A stretch of 32,607 nt of DNA, taken from Nostoc sp. WHI (lineage in GTDB: Bacteria; Cyanobacteriota; Cyanobacteriia; Cyanobacteriales; Nostocaceae). A model generated the notes under the pieces. It saw only the letters and a program-made list of their open reading frames with translations, did no database searches and was not told the DNA's origin. The position numbers and the translations under genes were made by a program. This document shows, in pieces, positions 25,112-32,607 of the stretch (position 1 is the first letter of the stretch; each line of letters starts with the position of its first letter). The stretch lies in the NCBI RefSeq assembly GCF_015714725.1, contig NZ_WBKM01000323.1:1-32607 (forward strand). Direction: 5' to 3'.

Positions 25112-25125
25112 AGCGTCTCCTTTTG

Positions 25126-25306
25126 GATGCAGGCTAGGGTGTTGACTCTGTACCCTTTAGCCCACAAGACTTCATGCAGAAATTGTGTTTTTTATTTTGG
25201 CATAAAGATGGCTGTAGCGGGCGCTTTCACACAAGCAAAAACCAGCACAAATAGTTTTTCGATAATTCCCCAAAAAATAGCCAAAGTCAACAGCCTAGAT
25301 GCAGGC
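25126..25306. repeat. 9-bp target-site duplication around the MITE
   Basis: GATGCAGGC occurs at 25126-25134 and again at 25298-25306, immediately outside the two terminal inverted repeats. Exact 9-bp duplications are produced by several DDE transposase families, such as IS4, IS1 and some IS256 members. Confidence 0.75.
25135..25297. mobile_element. 163-bp MITE-like element inserted in vapC
   Basis: The left end TAGGGTGTTGACTCTG (25135-25150) and the right end, read on the other strand as TAGGCTGTTGACTTTG (25282-25297), match at 14 of 16 positions. The element lies between exact 9-bp duplications and excision restores the PIN frame. It is too short to encode a transposase and would need one in trans. 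The parent IS family is not identified. Confidence 0.75.
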
Positions 25307-25422
25307 CCCCTCATTGCCTTGGTTTTTATCCAAGATGACTACCATCAGGAATGCAAAGCGGGTTTTAGTAATTTACCAGCGTTGTTTGGTGAGGTTCTAA
25401 CCGCTCTACCAGTGCTGTTTGA

Positions 25423-25524
25423 ATGAAACATTGTCAGTTTGAGCTATGGTGTCCAATCTCCTATTCGCAGTCTTGCGATCAATGTGAAGAATGTGGTTTC
25501 AACTACGTTATTCCATTGAATTAG
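25423..25524 (+). CDS. Possible 33-residue Cys-rich ORF
   Basis: The ATG overlaps the stop of the vapC remnant (ATGA). The 33 codons include a CDQCEECGF cluster plus two earlier cysteines, a spacing that could bind zinc. There is no ribosome-binding site, no known family, and it may be a relic of other DNA. Low confidence. Confidence 0.2.
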   Translation: MKHCQFELWCPISYSQSCDQCEECGFNYVIPLN

Positions 25525-25594
25525 TAAGATAGACTTGCCTTATGTATGTCATCAAACTACTGACTTTCATTTAGGAACAACAAAGGGATTACCA

Positions 25595-25819
25595 ATGAGT
25601 AAAGAAGTAGTCAAAGTAATATTATGGGAAGAAAATCAAAAAGATTTTCTAAAAAAGTTCTATGATCTCCAATTTGTTCCCAGAATAGGAGAGGAAGTTT
25701 ACCTAAAAAAGGAGAAATGGAAAGTAACCAGAGTTGAGCATGATTTAGAAATTAGTGAGATTAATGTCTACGTGGAATTAATCAAAAAAGCCAAACAAGA
25801 GAAATCATCTAATTCATAA
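25595..25819 (+). CDS. Small hypothetical protein
   Basis: A 74-residue charged protein beginning MSKEVVKVILWEENQKDF. It looks like a small beta-barrel: EEVYLKKEKWKVTRVEHDLE and INVYVELIKKA give alternating strands with a basic C-terminus, similar in style to small cyanobacterial proteins of unknown function. I start at the ATG at 25595, preceded by AAAGGGA. An upstream in-frame TTG at 25535 would add 20 residues that do not look conserved. A hairpin that could be its terminator follows 30 bp after the stop. Confidence 0.6.
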   Translation: MSKEVVKVILWEENQKDFLKKFYDLQFVPRIGEEVYLKKEKWKVTRVEHDLEISEINVYVELIKKAKQEKSSNS

Positions 25820-25848
25820 ATATAAGTAAATACACTCAACTATCATCA

Positions 25849-25871
25849 AAGGGAGGCTAATAACCTCCCTT
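25849..25871 (+). terminator. Hairpin after the small hypothetical gene
   Basis: AAGGGAGG and CCTCCCTT are perfect 8-bp arms around a 7-nt loop, about 30 bp after the stop of the gene at 25595. The tail is TAATTCTG, not a strong T run, so factor-independent termination is likely but not certain. Confidence 0.6.
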
Positions 25872-25923
25872 AATTCTGAGAGTACTTGTATTGTCAAGTG
25901 TAATTTGTAAATCTTTATGTAAG

Positions 25924-26048
25924 CCGCGATGTGTACGATGGTCACTGACTTGTGCCGAGCGTAGCCGAGTTAGCTTTGTCGTTGGCGTGGTCACTGAGCC
26001 TTGCCGAAGTGCAGCGTCTCGTAGAGAAGTGCGGACTACGCCTAAGCA
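25924..26048 (+). repeat. Dispersed repeat, right copy flanking the accessory island
   Basis: Starts and ends like the copy at 19339-19393. Inside it contains two GGTCACTGA segments and AGCGTCTCGTAGAGAAG (26013-26029), which also occurs at 19233-19249. Open frames over this region on either strand are repeat sequence, not genes. Related fragments recur at 27825-27865. Confidence 0.7.
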
Positions 26049-26123
26049 CTGTGAAGATATTGCATCAATCATTTCGATACACTATAAAAGTAAAGAAATA
26101 TAAATAAATTAAATTTTGCAACC

Positions 26124-27071
26124 GTGGAAACAATCACATTGGGGCAAAATGGCCCAGCAGTTACACCCTTGTGCATAGGCACTTGGGCTTGGGGTGATAA
26201 ACTCTTTTGGAATTATGGCAACGGCTATGGCCCAGAACAGTTACAAGAAGCCTTTACAGCAGCCTTAGAAGCTGGTGTTACCTTCTTTGATACTGCCGAA
26301 GTCTACGGAATGGGAAAAAGTGAACAATTTTTGGGACAATTTCTGCAACAGACACAACAACCTGTACAAATCGCCACAAAATTTGGCCCTCTACCGTGGC
26401 GATTTACAGCCCAATCTGTCTCTGATGCTTTAACAGACAGCCTCAAACGCCTGCAATTAGAACGAATCGCCCTGTACCAAGTGCATTGGCCTTTTGCCTT
26501 CCTTTTAAGTCAAAAAACTTTGATGAATGCCCTAGCGGATGAAGTGAAGCTTGGCAGAATTGCCGCAGTGGGTGTAAGTAATTACTCAGCAGAGCAAATG
26601 CGAGACGCACATCAAATATTAGCAGCCCGTGGAGTGCCTTTGGCTGTGAACCAAGTACGCTATTCTTTACTTAGTCGCCAAATTGAAAGCCAACATATTA
26701 TCACAACTGCCCGTGATTTGGGTGTGACTATTTTGGCTTATAGTCCTTTAGCACAAGGATTACTCACTGGCAAGTACACTATTGATAGTCCTGAAACCCC
26801 TACTGGTGGGAGGAAAATAGACTCGCGGTTTAAGAAAGAAGGTCTGCAAAAAATTGCTCCAGTCATATCTTTACTACGCAACTTCGGGGAGAAATACGAT
26901 CGCACCCCTGCCCAAGTTGCTCTAAACTGGTTAATTGCTCAGGGGAACGTTATTCCTATTGCTGGGGTGAAGAATGCCGAACAAGTACGGCAGAATGCTG
27001 GTGCTTTGGGCTGGAGATTGAGCGACGATGAAATTGGAGAATTAGAACAAGTTAGTCGTCCTTGGCTGTAG
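26124..27071 (+). CDS. Aldo/keto reductase
   Basis: A 315-residue NAD(P)H-dependent oxidoreductase with a TIM-barrel fold. The catalytic tetrad is visible: Asp56 and Tyr61 in FFDTAEVYG, Lys86 in QIATKFG and His121 in YQVHWP. The C-terminal NADP-binding segment includes PIAGVKNAEQVRQN. The natural substrate, an aldehyde or ketone, cannot be told from sequence. It starts with GTG. It ends 10 bp before the convergent Uma2 gene. Confidence 0.92.
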   Translation: METITLGQNGPAVTPLCIGTWAWGDKLFWNYGNGYGPEQLQEAFTAALEAGVTFFDTAEVYGMGKSEQFLGQFLQQTQQPVQIATKFGPLPWRFTAQSVSDALTDSLKRLQLERIALYQVHWPFAFLLSQKTLMNALADEVKLGRIAAVGVSNYSAEQMRDAHQILAARGVPLAVNQVRYSLLSRQIESQHIITTARDLGVTILAYSPLAQGLLTGKYTIDSPETPTGGRKIDSRFKKEGLQKIAPVISLLRNFGEKYDRTPAQVALNWLIAQGNVIPIAGVKNAEQVRQNAGALGWRLSDDEIGELEQVSRPWL

Positions 27072-27081
27072 TATCTCTAAA

Positions 27082-27660
27082 CTACTCAAACACAGGCGGC
27101 CAAATTTCTGACACTACTAGCTCCCAACCTGGTAGTAAGTCTGGTAGTGTCAGTTTGTCGTTGTCTTGCAAAACTATTGGTTCTTGGTTGAGCCGATAAA
27201 CTGTAAGCGTCAATTTGTCAGGATCAATCAAGATACCAACTGTAGATCCAAGTTGTAGGAATAGCTGAATTTTTTCTACCAGTGGTTTTATCCGGTCTGA
27301 CTTAGATTTTATCTCTACCATCAAATCAGGCACCAGTTCCACAAAGTCGCGCTTACTTTTTTTTAGTTTATCAGCACGAACAAAAGATACATCGGGAGCG
27401 CGGAGATTTCGTTTTTCGTGATCAGCTTCTTTGCCGTTTTCAGTTTCTAATGTAGGCAAAATAAAACCAGCGCTAGAACCAGTTACCCGTCCTAGCCTCT
27501 GTGGGCGTACCCAATTACCCATCTGTCGTGCAAACTCAGCACCTATTTCCTCTGACTCATAATCTGATGGCTCCATAACAATTATATTTCCGTCTACCAG
27601 CTCCATCTGCCATTCTGGATGCTCTGCTTGTAATTGTTCTAAGTCTGGGATAGTGAACAT
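27082..27660 (-). CDS. Uma2-family putative nuclease (DUF820)
   Basis: A 192-residue compact Uma2 protein, different in subfamily from the pair at 10.7-12.3 kb. The PD-(D/E)XK elements are clear: APDVSF (88-93, with Asp90) and VEIKS (115-119, Glu116 and Lys118). The N-terminal MELVDGNIIVMEP is typical. There is no C-terminal coiled tail. Function in vivo is unknown. Together with the other copies it shows the family's expansion in this genome. Confidence 0.88.
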   Translation of the reverse strand: MFTIPDLEQLQAEHPEWQMELVDGNIIVMEPSDYESEEIGAEFARQMGNWVRPQRLGRVTGSSAGFILPTLETENGKEADHEKRNLRAPDVSFVRADKLKKSKRDFVELVPDLMVEIKSKSDRIKPLVEKIQLFLQLGSTVGILIDPDKLTLTVYRLNQEPIVLQDNDKLTLPDLLPGWELVVSEIWPPVFE

Positions 27661-27910
27661 AAGACCACGAAGAATGTATCTTTATCCATGTTTCGACAAA
27701 CTGATAGAAGAAGTTAGCCAAAAAATCAAAAAGTCAAGAGCCAAAGTCAAAATATTGACTATTAACTCTCAACTCTACCGATTTTAGATTTGGAATTTTG
27801 GATTGAAGGAAAAAGCGTTCGACTGACTTGTACTGAGCCATGTCGAAGTAGCGCTTACGCCGAAGTCTAAAATCCCAAATTGATTAACTTCTAATTATTG
27901 ACTAAGAAGC
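27661..27910. other. Intergenic region with repeat fragments
   Basis: No gene is seen. A fragment related to the dispersed repeat (TGTCGAAGTAGCGCTTACGCC type) lies at about 27825-27865, and short ATTNGATT-like repeats precede it. Confidence 0.5.
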
Positions 27911-29443
27911 TCATTCCCTAGCTGTAGGTGAACCTAGCTTTTTACTAGGGGATGCAGGGGATGCAGAAGATTCACGATCGCTTGTCCGCAGTTTGGGCTT
28001 GGGAGAAGCATTTCTTTGCTCTTCCCCAGTGCTGCTATCTGATTTCCACGCAGCACGAGGGCGATCGCTGGAAGCTTCACGACGCTTGCCCACTCTGGGT
28101 TTGGGAGCGGAAGATTCTTCTTGGGGAATTTCCACGTCTGAGTTCAACCAAGCGGGACGAGTTTCATCGTAAGCGATTTGCAGTGCAGCTGCGGCGATCG
28201 CCTGAGCATCGTATTCTTCAATCAGTTCGCTAACAATTGGCAAGAATGAAGCCAAGCGCTCACCTGTCAAAGCTTCTCGCACCAGTTCTTGCAATTTCAG
28301 AATGTGTTTTGCTTCAATCTGGGCGCGTGTGGGAATCGTCAGCACTTGCCAACTTTGGCGGTTATGACGTTCAAATGTTTGCTGCTTGCGCCGCTCAAAT
28401 GGCTGTACTAAAGAAATTGCTGTTCCTTCTTTACCAGCACGACCAGTCCGACCAATACGATGGACGTAGGTTTCTACACTATCGGGTAAGTCGTAGTTGA
28501 TCACATGGGAGAGTTGATCGACATCTAAGCCTCGGGCTGCAATATCAGTTGCTACTACCCAACGCACTTGACGGTTACGGAACCGGACTAATAACCTTTC
28601 CCGCGCTTGTTGCGACAAGTCACCGTGGTATTCATCGACACTGTGACCAGCAGATTGCAACTGACTGGTAAGTTCTGCGGCTGTGCGTCTGGTGCGGACA
28701 AAGATTAAAGCTGTTTCTGGATCTTCCATTTCCAGAATTGGCTGTAAAGCTTTGGCTTTTGTCCAGTGGCGGGGGATCAAATAAGCTACCTGATTAATCT
28801 TGTTGGGAGCGGCTTTTGGCTGCTCAACGGTGACAGTTGCAGGCGATCGCAAAAACTTGTTCACCAACATCCGAATCGATGGTGGCATTGTTGCTGAGAA
28901 TAAAGCTGTTTGACGATCTACGGGCGCTTGAGAGAGGATTTTCACCACATCATCAATAAAGCCCATACTCAACATTTCATCGGCTTCATCCAACACAAAC
29001 CACTTCACTTGATCGAGCTTTAAACAGCCGCGATCCAGCAAGTCGATCACCCTTCCTGGGGTGCCCACGACCATGTGAACCCCACGTTTGAGTTGTAACA
29101 TTTGGCGGTCAATTGATTGACCACCGTAGATTGCTAACACCCGCAATCCTTCATCGCCGATGAACTGAGCGATCGCATCGTGAACTTGCATTGCTAATTC
29201 ACGAGTTGGTGTTAAAACTATGGCTTGCACGGCTTTTTGATTAATATCCAGCCGCTCTAAAATTGGCAGTGAAAATGCTGCCGTTTTGCCTGTTCCAGTT
29301 TGAGATTGACCAACCACATCACGACCGTCTAGCAATTGGGGAATTGCTTGCACTTGAATATTAGTCGGTTCGGTAAAACCGATTTTTTCTAGTTTTTCGA
29401 CACGTTGTTGGGAAATGCCTAATTCTTGAAATGAAAGAGTCAT
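27911..29443 (-). CDS. DEAD-box RNA helicase, CrhR/DeaD-like
   Basis: A 510-residue ATP-dependent RNA helicase. The Q motif precedes motif I SQTGTGKT (47-54), PTRELA (79-84), the DEAD box (152-155), SAT (183-185), ARGLD in the second domain, and HRIGRTGRAG (328-337). A basic Ser/Pro/Lys-rich C-terminal tail (about 440-510) probably binds RNA nonspecifically. Domain order and length resemble the cyanobacterial redox- and cold-regulated helicase CrhR, but orthology is not proven here. A strong ribosome site, TAGGAGA, lies just before the ATG, which suits high expression. Confidence 0.92.
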   Translation of the reverse strand: MTLSFQELGISQQRVEKLEKIGFTEPTNIQVQAIPQLLDGRDVVGQSQTGTGKTAAFSLPILERLDINQKAVQAIVLTPTRELAMQVHDAIAQFIGDEGLRVLAIYGGQSIDRQMLQLKRGVHMVVGTPGRVIDLLDRGCLKLDQVKWFVLDEADEMLSMGFIDDVVKILSQAPVDRQTALFSATMPPSIRMLVNKFLRSPATVTVEQPKAAPNKINQVAYLIPRHWTKAKALQPILEMEDPETALIFVRTRRTAAELTSQLQSAGHSVDEYHGDLSQQARERLLVRFRNRQVRWVVATDIAARGLDVDQLSHVINYDLPDSVETYVHRIGRTGRAGKEGTAISLVQPFERRKQQTFERHNRQSWQVLTIPTRAQIEAKHILKLQELVREALTGERLASFLPIVSELIEEYDAQAIAAAALQIAYDETRPAWLNSDVEIPQEESSAPKPRVGKRREASSDRPRAAWKSDSSTGEEQRNASPKPKLRTSDRESSASPASPSKKLGSPTARE

Positions 29444-29528
29444 TAATTCTCCTAAATTTTATGTAGGGATTTTTAGATTAGCCATTAGTCATTGGTTATT
29501 GGCCATTTGACAAAGTACAAATGACGAC

Positions 29529-30848
29529 TTAGTTATTGACTACTTGACCATAGAGGTCGTATGTATCAGCGTGGTGGATCGCTATTGGCACGATGGTTCC
29601 TAACTTTGCCTGACCTTTGACATATACCAGACCATCAACCTCTGGGGAAAATCTACCTGAACGACCGATTAATTCACCACTTTCAGGATTTTCTTGCTCA
29701 ATCAGGACATCAACGATTTTGCCGACTTCCTGTTGATTTTTCTTTTGAGAAATCGGTTGCTGGAGTTCCATCAGTTGGTATCGACGCTCGTCCATCACCA
29801 ATTGGGGCAACTGATTTGGTAGCTTGTAGGCGGGGGTTCCTTCCTCGGACGAAAAGGTAAACACACCAACATGGTCGAATTCATGCCGTTGGACAAACTC
29901 TAGTAGATGCTCAAGATGCTCGCTTGTTTCTCCTGGGAAACCAACAATAAATGTTGTCCGCAGTACGGCTGTTGGTAGCGCCGTTTTGATGCGATCTATA
30001 ATCCCATCATTTACACGTCCTTGCCAGGGACGGTTCATGGCGCGGAGAATATCTGGATGAGAATGTTGCAAGGGCAAATCCAGATAAGGCAAGACGTTGG
30101 GTGTTTCTTGGATCGCCGCTATCACATCTGGGGTCAGTCCCGTGGGATAAGCGTAGTGCATTCTGATCCACGGTACATCTACTTTCCCCAAAGCGCGAAG
30201 TAATTCGGCTAATTTTGGCTGACCGTAAATATCCAGACCGTAATTAGTGGTGATTTGGGAAATTAAGATAATTTCCTTTACCCCTTGACTAACTAACTGC
30301 TCGGCTTCCGCGACGATTGATTCAATAGTACGCGATCGCTGATTTCCCCGAAGATGAGGAATTATACAAAATGCACAACGATAATCACATCCTTCCGCAA
30401 CCCGCAGGTAAGCTACGCCCTCGGTTGTCGTGCGATAGCGCGGTGTAGTTTCGTCGGCAATGTAGGTTGGCTCAATACTAACCTCTTTGACCCGCTCACC
30501 TTGTTCTACACGCTCAATTACATTTACAATTTTGTGATAATCGCCTGTGCCCACAACGGCTACTGCTTCCGGCAACTCCTCCAAAAGTTGTTCTTGGAAG
30601 TGTTGCGCCATACAGCCAGTGATTACGATTTTCTTGTTTGCCTCTGCCAGTTCTACCAAAGTTCTGACAGATTCAAGTCTTGCTGCTTCAATAAAACTAC
30701 AGGTATTAACAATAACGTAATCTGCTAACTCTTCATTTGTATCTACACCGTAGCCTGCTTCTACGAGCATTCCCAGCATGTGTTCTGTATCAATTCGGTT
30801 TTTCTCGCAGCCCAGGTGAGAAAATGCAATTGTTGGCTTGTCACCCAT
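29529..30848 (-). CDS. rimO: Ribosomal protein S12 methylthiotransferase RimO
   Basis: A 439-residue radical-SAM enzyme that adds a methylthio group to the conserved aspartate of ribosomal protein S12. The N-terminal UPF0004 domain carries the auxiliary-cluster cysteines Cys14 (HLGCEKN), Cys50 (NTCSF) and Cys79 (TGCMAQ). The radical-SAM cluster cysteines are Cys154, Cys158 and Cys161 in EGCDYRCAFC. The C-terminus ends in a TRAM domain (LIGRSGRFSPEVDGLVYV). HLGCEKNRID and PHLRGNQRSR distinguish RimO from MiaB. It is 85 bp upstream of the helicase gene on the same strand. Confidence 0.95.
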   Translation of the reverse strand: MGDKPTIAFSHLGCEKNRIDTEHMLGMLVEAGYGVDTNEELADYVIVNTCSFIEAARLESVRTLVELAEANKKIVITGCMAQHFQEQLLEELPEAVAVVGTGDYHKIVNVIERVEQGERVKEVSIEPTYIADETTPRYRTTTEGVAYLRVAEGCDYRCAFCIIPHLRGNQRSRTIESIVAEAEQLVSQGVKEIILISQITTNYGLDIYGQPKLAELLRALGKVDVPWIRMHYAYPTGLTPDVIAAIQETPNVLPYLDLPLQHSHPDILRAMNRPWQGRVNDGIIDRIKTALPTAVLRTTFIVGFPGETSEHLEHLLEFVQRHEFDHVGVFTFSSEEGTPAYKLPNQLPQLVMDERRYQLMELQQPISQKKNQQEVGKIVDVLIEQENPESGELIGRSGRFSPEVDGLVYVKGQAKLGTIVPIAIHHADTYDLYGQVVNN

Positions 30849-31672
30849 ATTTTGAAAAAATCTTCATTTTTTTCTTGTAGTCAAACATTCCGGCGCTAAC
30901 TTCGCTTTTTTGCTATCAGCATCCTCGTGAGAACATCACAGTGGCATACTCCCACTGTTAGCAACTGTGCATTGAGTTATGACCCTATCAATAATAAAAA
31001 TAGAGGTCATGTTATGATATTTTTATCAATCTGTTCCACAGTGTAAATTGAAGTGTCTTTGGGTTCATTTGACACTTTTAATCTTTTTTAACAATTGCCT
31101 ATTGGTATTTTACATTACCACAGCGTGTACGTTGTTAACCTACCCATCGGGGAGCCGCCCAAAGGGCTTGTTGTGAGAAGTCGCTACCCTCAGGGAAATC
31201 GACGAAAGCGACTACGCCTATAAAGCAGTAATGCTACCCTAGCGATTTACTGGTGCTACGACTGTGCGTGCACAAGACATCTAAACCACGGAAAGCTGCC
31301 TTGCGTCTAGTGAGTGGCAAACTCCTCTTGTAGCCAGATTTTATCTTAACATATCTTATGAGAGGTTTCACGCCAATTTCCATTTGAGGAAGGAGGCAGT
31401 AAAACGACTATCATAAAACACATTTGACTAATTAATGAAAAGTCAAGAGTCAAGGGTCAAGAGGAGCCAGTCACGCGCGGCAAGGCAGTCCACAGAAGAG
31501 GGGGTTTTCCCCATGAAGAACTGCGTCACCCGTATTCCTACGGGTAAGCAAGCTACGTGTAGCGTCTTTGCCAGGAGAAGGGAGGTTCTTAACCTTAAGG
31601 GAAGTGGCGTTGAACTGACGTTCAATAGTCAAAAAATTCTGGACTCTGGACTTTGCGAGGCAGATTAAAGAC
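30849..31672. other. 824-bp region without a convincing gene, rich in hairpins
   Basis: Visible structures are: ACAGTGG/CCACTGT (30938-30944, 30952-30958); a dyad at 30979-31008 (TGACC..AGGTCA); GCCC-AAA-GGGC (31157-31167); AGTCGCT/AGCGACT (31179-31185, 31207-31213) enclosing CCCT-C-AGGG; GGGG-TTTT-CCCC (31501-31512); and ACCCGTA-TTCC-TACGGGT (31528-31545). AGTCAAG-type heptamers start at 31441. A 77-codon open frame from 31435 is repeat sequence and is rejected. The 31130-31340 part could be a structured RNA, but I recognise no family. Confidence 0.55.
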
Positions 31673-32521
31673 GTGGATTTATATCAGCTATTTAAAACTC
31701 GCTCACCGATTATTGGCGTGGTTCACCTGCTACCACTGCCTACCTCACCTCGTTGGGGAGGTAGCCTAAAAGCGGTAATTGACCGCGCCGAACAAGAAGC
31801 TGCGGCCCTGGCAAGCGGAGGGGTTGACGGGATGATTGTGGAAAATTTTTTCGACGCGCCGTTTACTAAAAACCAAGTCGATCCAGTGGTTGTGAGTGCT
31901 ATGACCATTGTGGTGCAACGGATACAGAATTTAGTGACGTTGCCTGTAGGCTTAAACGTTTTGCGAAACGATGCCAAAAGTGCAATGGCGATCGCTAGCT
32001 GTTTACAGGCACAATTCATCCGCGTCAACATCCTCACAGGGGTGATGGCAACCGATCAGGGATTAATTGAGGGAGAAGCCCATCAATTACTCCGCTATCG
32101 ACGGGAGTTGGGATCTGATGTTAAAATCCTAGCCGATGTGTTGGTGAAACACGCCCGTCCTTTGAGTTATCAAAATCTCACAGTCGCCGTCAAAGACACC
32201 ATTGAAAGGGGTTTAGCGGACGGGGTGATTTTGTCTGGTTGGGCTACTGGTAGCCCTCCTAACTTAGAAGATTTGGAACTAGCTTGTGGTGCAGCAGATG
32301 GCACGCCAGTGTTCATCGGTAGTGGGGCCAATTGGGAAAATATTGATACATTAATACAAGCAGCAGATGGTGTAATAGTTTCTAGTTCGCTGAAACGTCA
32401 CGGACGGATAGAGCAACCAATTGATCCAATCCGTGTCAGTCAATTTGTGGAAGCTGCACGTCGCAGTTGGAATTCTAAGGGTGAAAAAAAATCAGCAGAA
32501 CAAGTCAAGTTACATTCTTAA
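31673..32521 (+). CDS. btpA: BtpA family protein, photosystem I biogenesis
   Basis: A 282-residue TIM-barrel protein of the BtpA/SgcQ family. The start MDLYQLFKTRSPIIGVVHLL and the blocks LPTSPRWGG, GGVDGMIVENFFDAPF and GLNVLRND are those of the family. In Synechocystis, BtpA is a thylakoid-associated extrinsic protein needed to stabilise photosystem I reaction-centre proteins at low temperature. No signal peptide or membrane span is seen, which fits. It starts with GTG. Homologues outside phototrophs are called membrane-complex biogenesis proteins; the cyanobacterial context favours the BtpA role. Confidence 0.9.
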   Translation: MDLYQLFKTRSPIIGVVHLLPLPTSPRWGGSLKAVIDRAEQEAAALASGGVDGMIVENFFDAPFTKNQVDPVVVSAMTIVVQRIQNLVTLPVGLNVLRNDAKSAMAIASCLQAQFIRVNILTGVMATDQGLIEGEAHQLLRYRRELGSDVKILADVLVKHARPLSYQNLTVAVKDTIERGLADGVILSGWATGSPPNLEDLELACGAADGTPVFIGSGANWENIDTLIQAADGVIVSSSLKRHGRIEQPIDPIRVSQFVEAARRSWNSKGEKKSAEQVKLHS

Positions 32522-32524
32522 TTG

Positions 32525-32552
32525 GGGAGTAGGGAGTAGGGAGTAGGGAGTA
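32525..32552 (+). repeat. Heptamer tandem repeat GGGAGTA x4
   Basis: Four exact copies of GGGAGTA just after btpA, a short tandemly repeated repetitive (STRR) sequence of the kind described in heterocystous cyanobacteria. A similar G-rich stretch opens the window. Confidence 0.9.
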
Positions 32553-32607
32553 GGGGGAACAAGCGAATAATTAATTATTATTTCCCACTCCCCCATTCCC
32601 TAATATT

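Larger units (their letters stand above)
25108..25426 (+). pseudogene. PIN-domain toxin (VapC-like), disrupted by a MITE and truncated
   Basis: The gene starts at the ATG overlapping the antitoxin stop and reads MKRLLLDAG before a TAG at 25135. After 25297 the PIN sequence resumes as DAGPLIALVFIQDDYHQE. Removing 25135-25297 and one 9-bp repeat copy restores a single frame of 48 codons: the first catalytic Asp (in LLLDAG), a typical PIN helix, and LPVLFE with the conserved Glu. It then stops at 25424-25426. Since VapC toxins are about 130 residues, the C-terminal two-thirds with the remaining acidic residues is also missing. Two inactivating events are therefore present. Confidence 0.75.

Noticed and set aside
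25127..25426. Independent 99-codon open frame across the toxin region
   Set aside because: Its first two-thirds are MITE sequence; only the last part is PIN-toxin sequence. The pseudogene plus MITE explanation accounts for it.
25857..26103. Overlapping open frames on both strands
   Set aside because: Both read through dispersed repeat sequence; neither has a start signal or family resemblance.
28237..28500. Plus-strand frames within the helicase gene
   Set aside because: They are antisense shadows; the minus-strand helicase has all its motifs intact.
31435..31668. 77-codon open frame before btpA
   Set aside because: It is composed of heptamer repeats and hairpins and has no protein-like conservation pattern.

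Overview
The window is chromosomal DNA of a filamentous, probably heterocyst-forming cyanobacterium (Nostocales, Nostoc or Anabaena-like). The evidence is frequent HIP1 octamers (GCGATCGC), heptameric short tandem repeats between genes (for example GGGAGTA x4 at 32525-32552), and genes typical of oxygenic phototrophs: chlG, petP, btpA and a PucC-family carrier. I saw no rRNA, tRNA or CRISPR array, and no gene appears to be cut by either window edge.

Layout. (1) 294-1034: a ComB-family phosphatase on the plus strand. (2) 1183-10587: nine minus-strand genes that read, from their 5' end, as ABC polysaccharide export permease (Wzm-like), short ATPase (Wzt-like), glycosyltransferase, FkbM methyltransferase, a second methyltransferase, a second glycosyltransferase, then RmlA, RmlC and RmlD. 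This looks like one surface-polysaccharide locus that makes dTDP-rhamnose (rmlB is not in the window), builds and methylates a glycan, and exports it. No HIP1 site was seen from 4244 to 9295, and the genes there are rich in A/T runs, which suggests an acquired block. (3) 10731-12453: two near-identical Uma2-type nuclease genes in tandem, one with an expanded 21-bp coding repeat, plus the decayed 3' end of a third copy. (4) 12578-19125: a photosynthesis and housekeeping stretch with petP, an ArsA/Get3-like ATPase with an HSP20-like tail, chlG, two small genes, an unknown gene, an inositol monophosphatase and a PucC-like carrier.

(5) 19420-25819: an accessory island bounded by two copies of a dispersed repeat (19339-19393 and 25924-26048). 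It holds a Rpn/DUF2887-type nuclease gene with a tandemly duplicated 3' end, then a two-gene unit of an HNH-motif membrane protein and a 927-residue dynamin-like GTPase, closed by a strong terminator hairpin. After these come an intact ribbon-helix-helix antitoxin and its PIN-toxin gene. The toxin gene carries a 163-bp MITE-like insertion with 16-bp terminal inverted repeats and a 9-bp target duplication; removing the insertion restores the reading frame. The HNH-dynamin pair is the best candidate for an uncharacterised, possibly defensive, system. (6) 26124-32521: core genes again: aldo/keto reductase, another Uma2 protein, a DEAD-box RNA helicase, rimO and btpA, with an 824-bp non-coding stretch rich in small hairpins before btpA.
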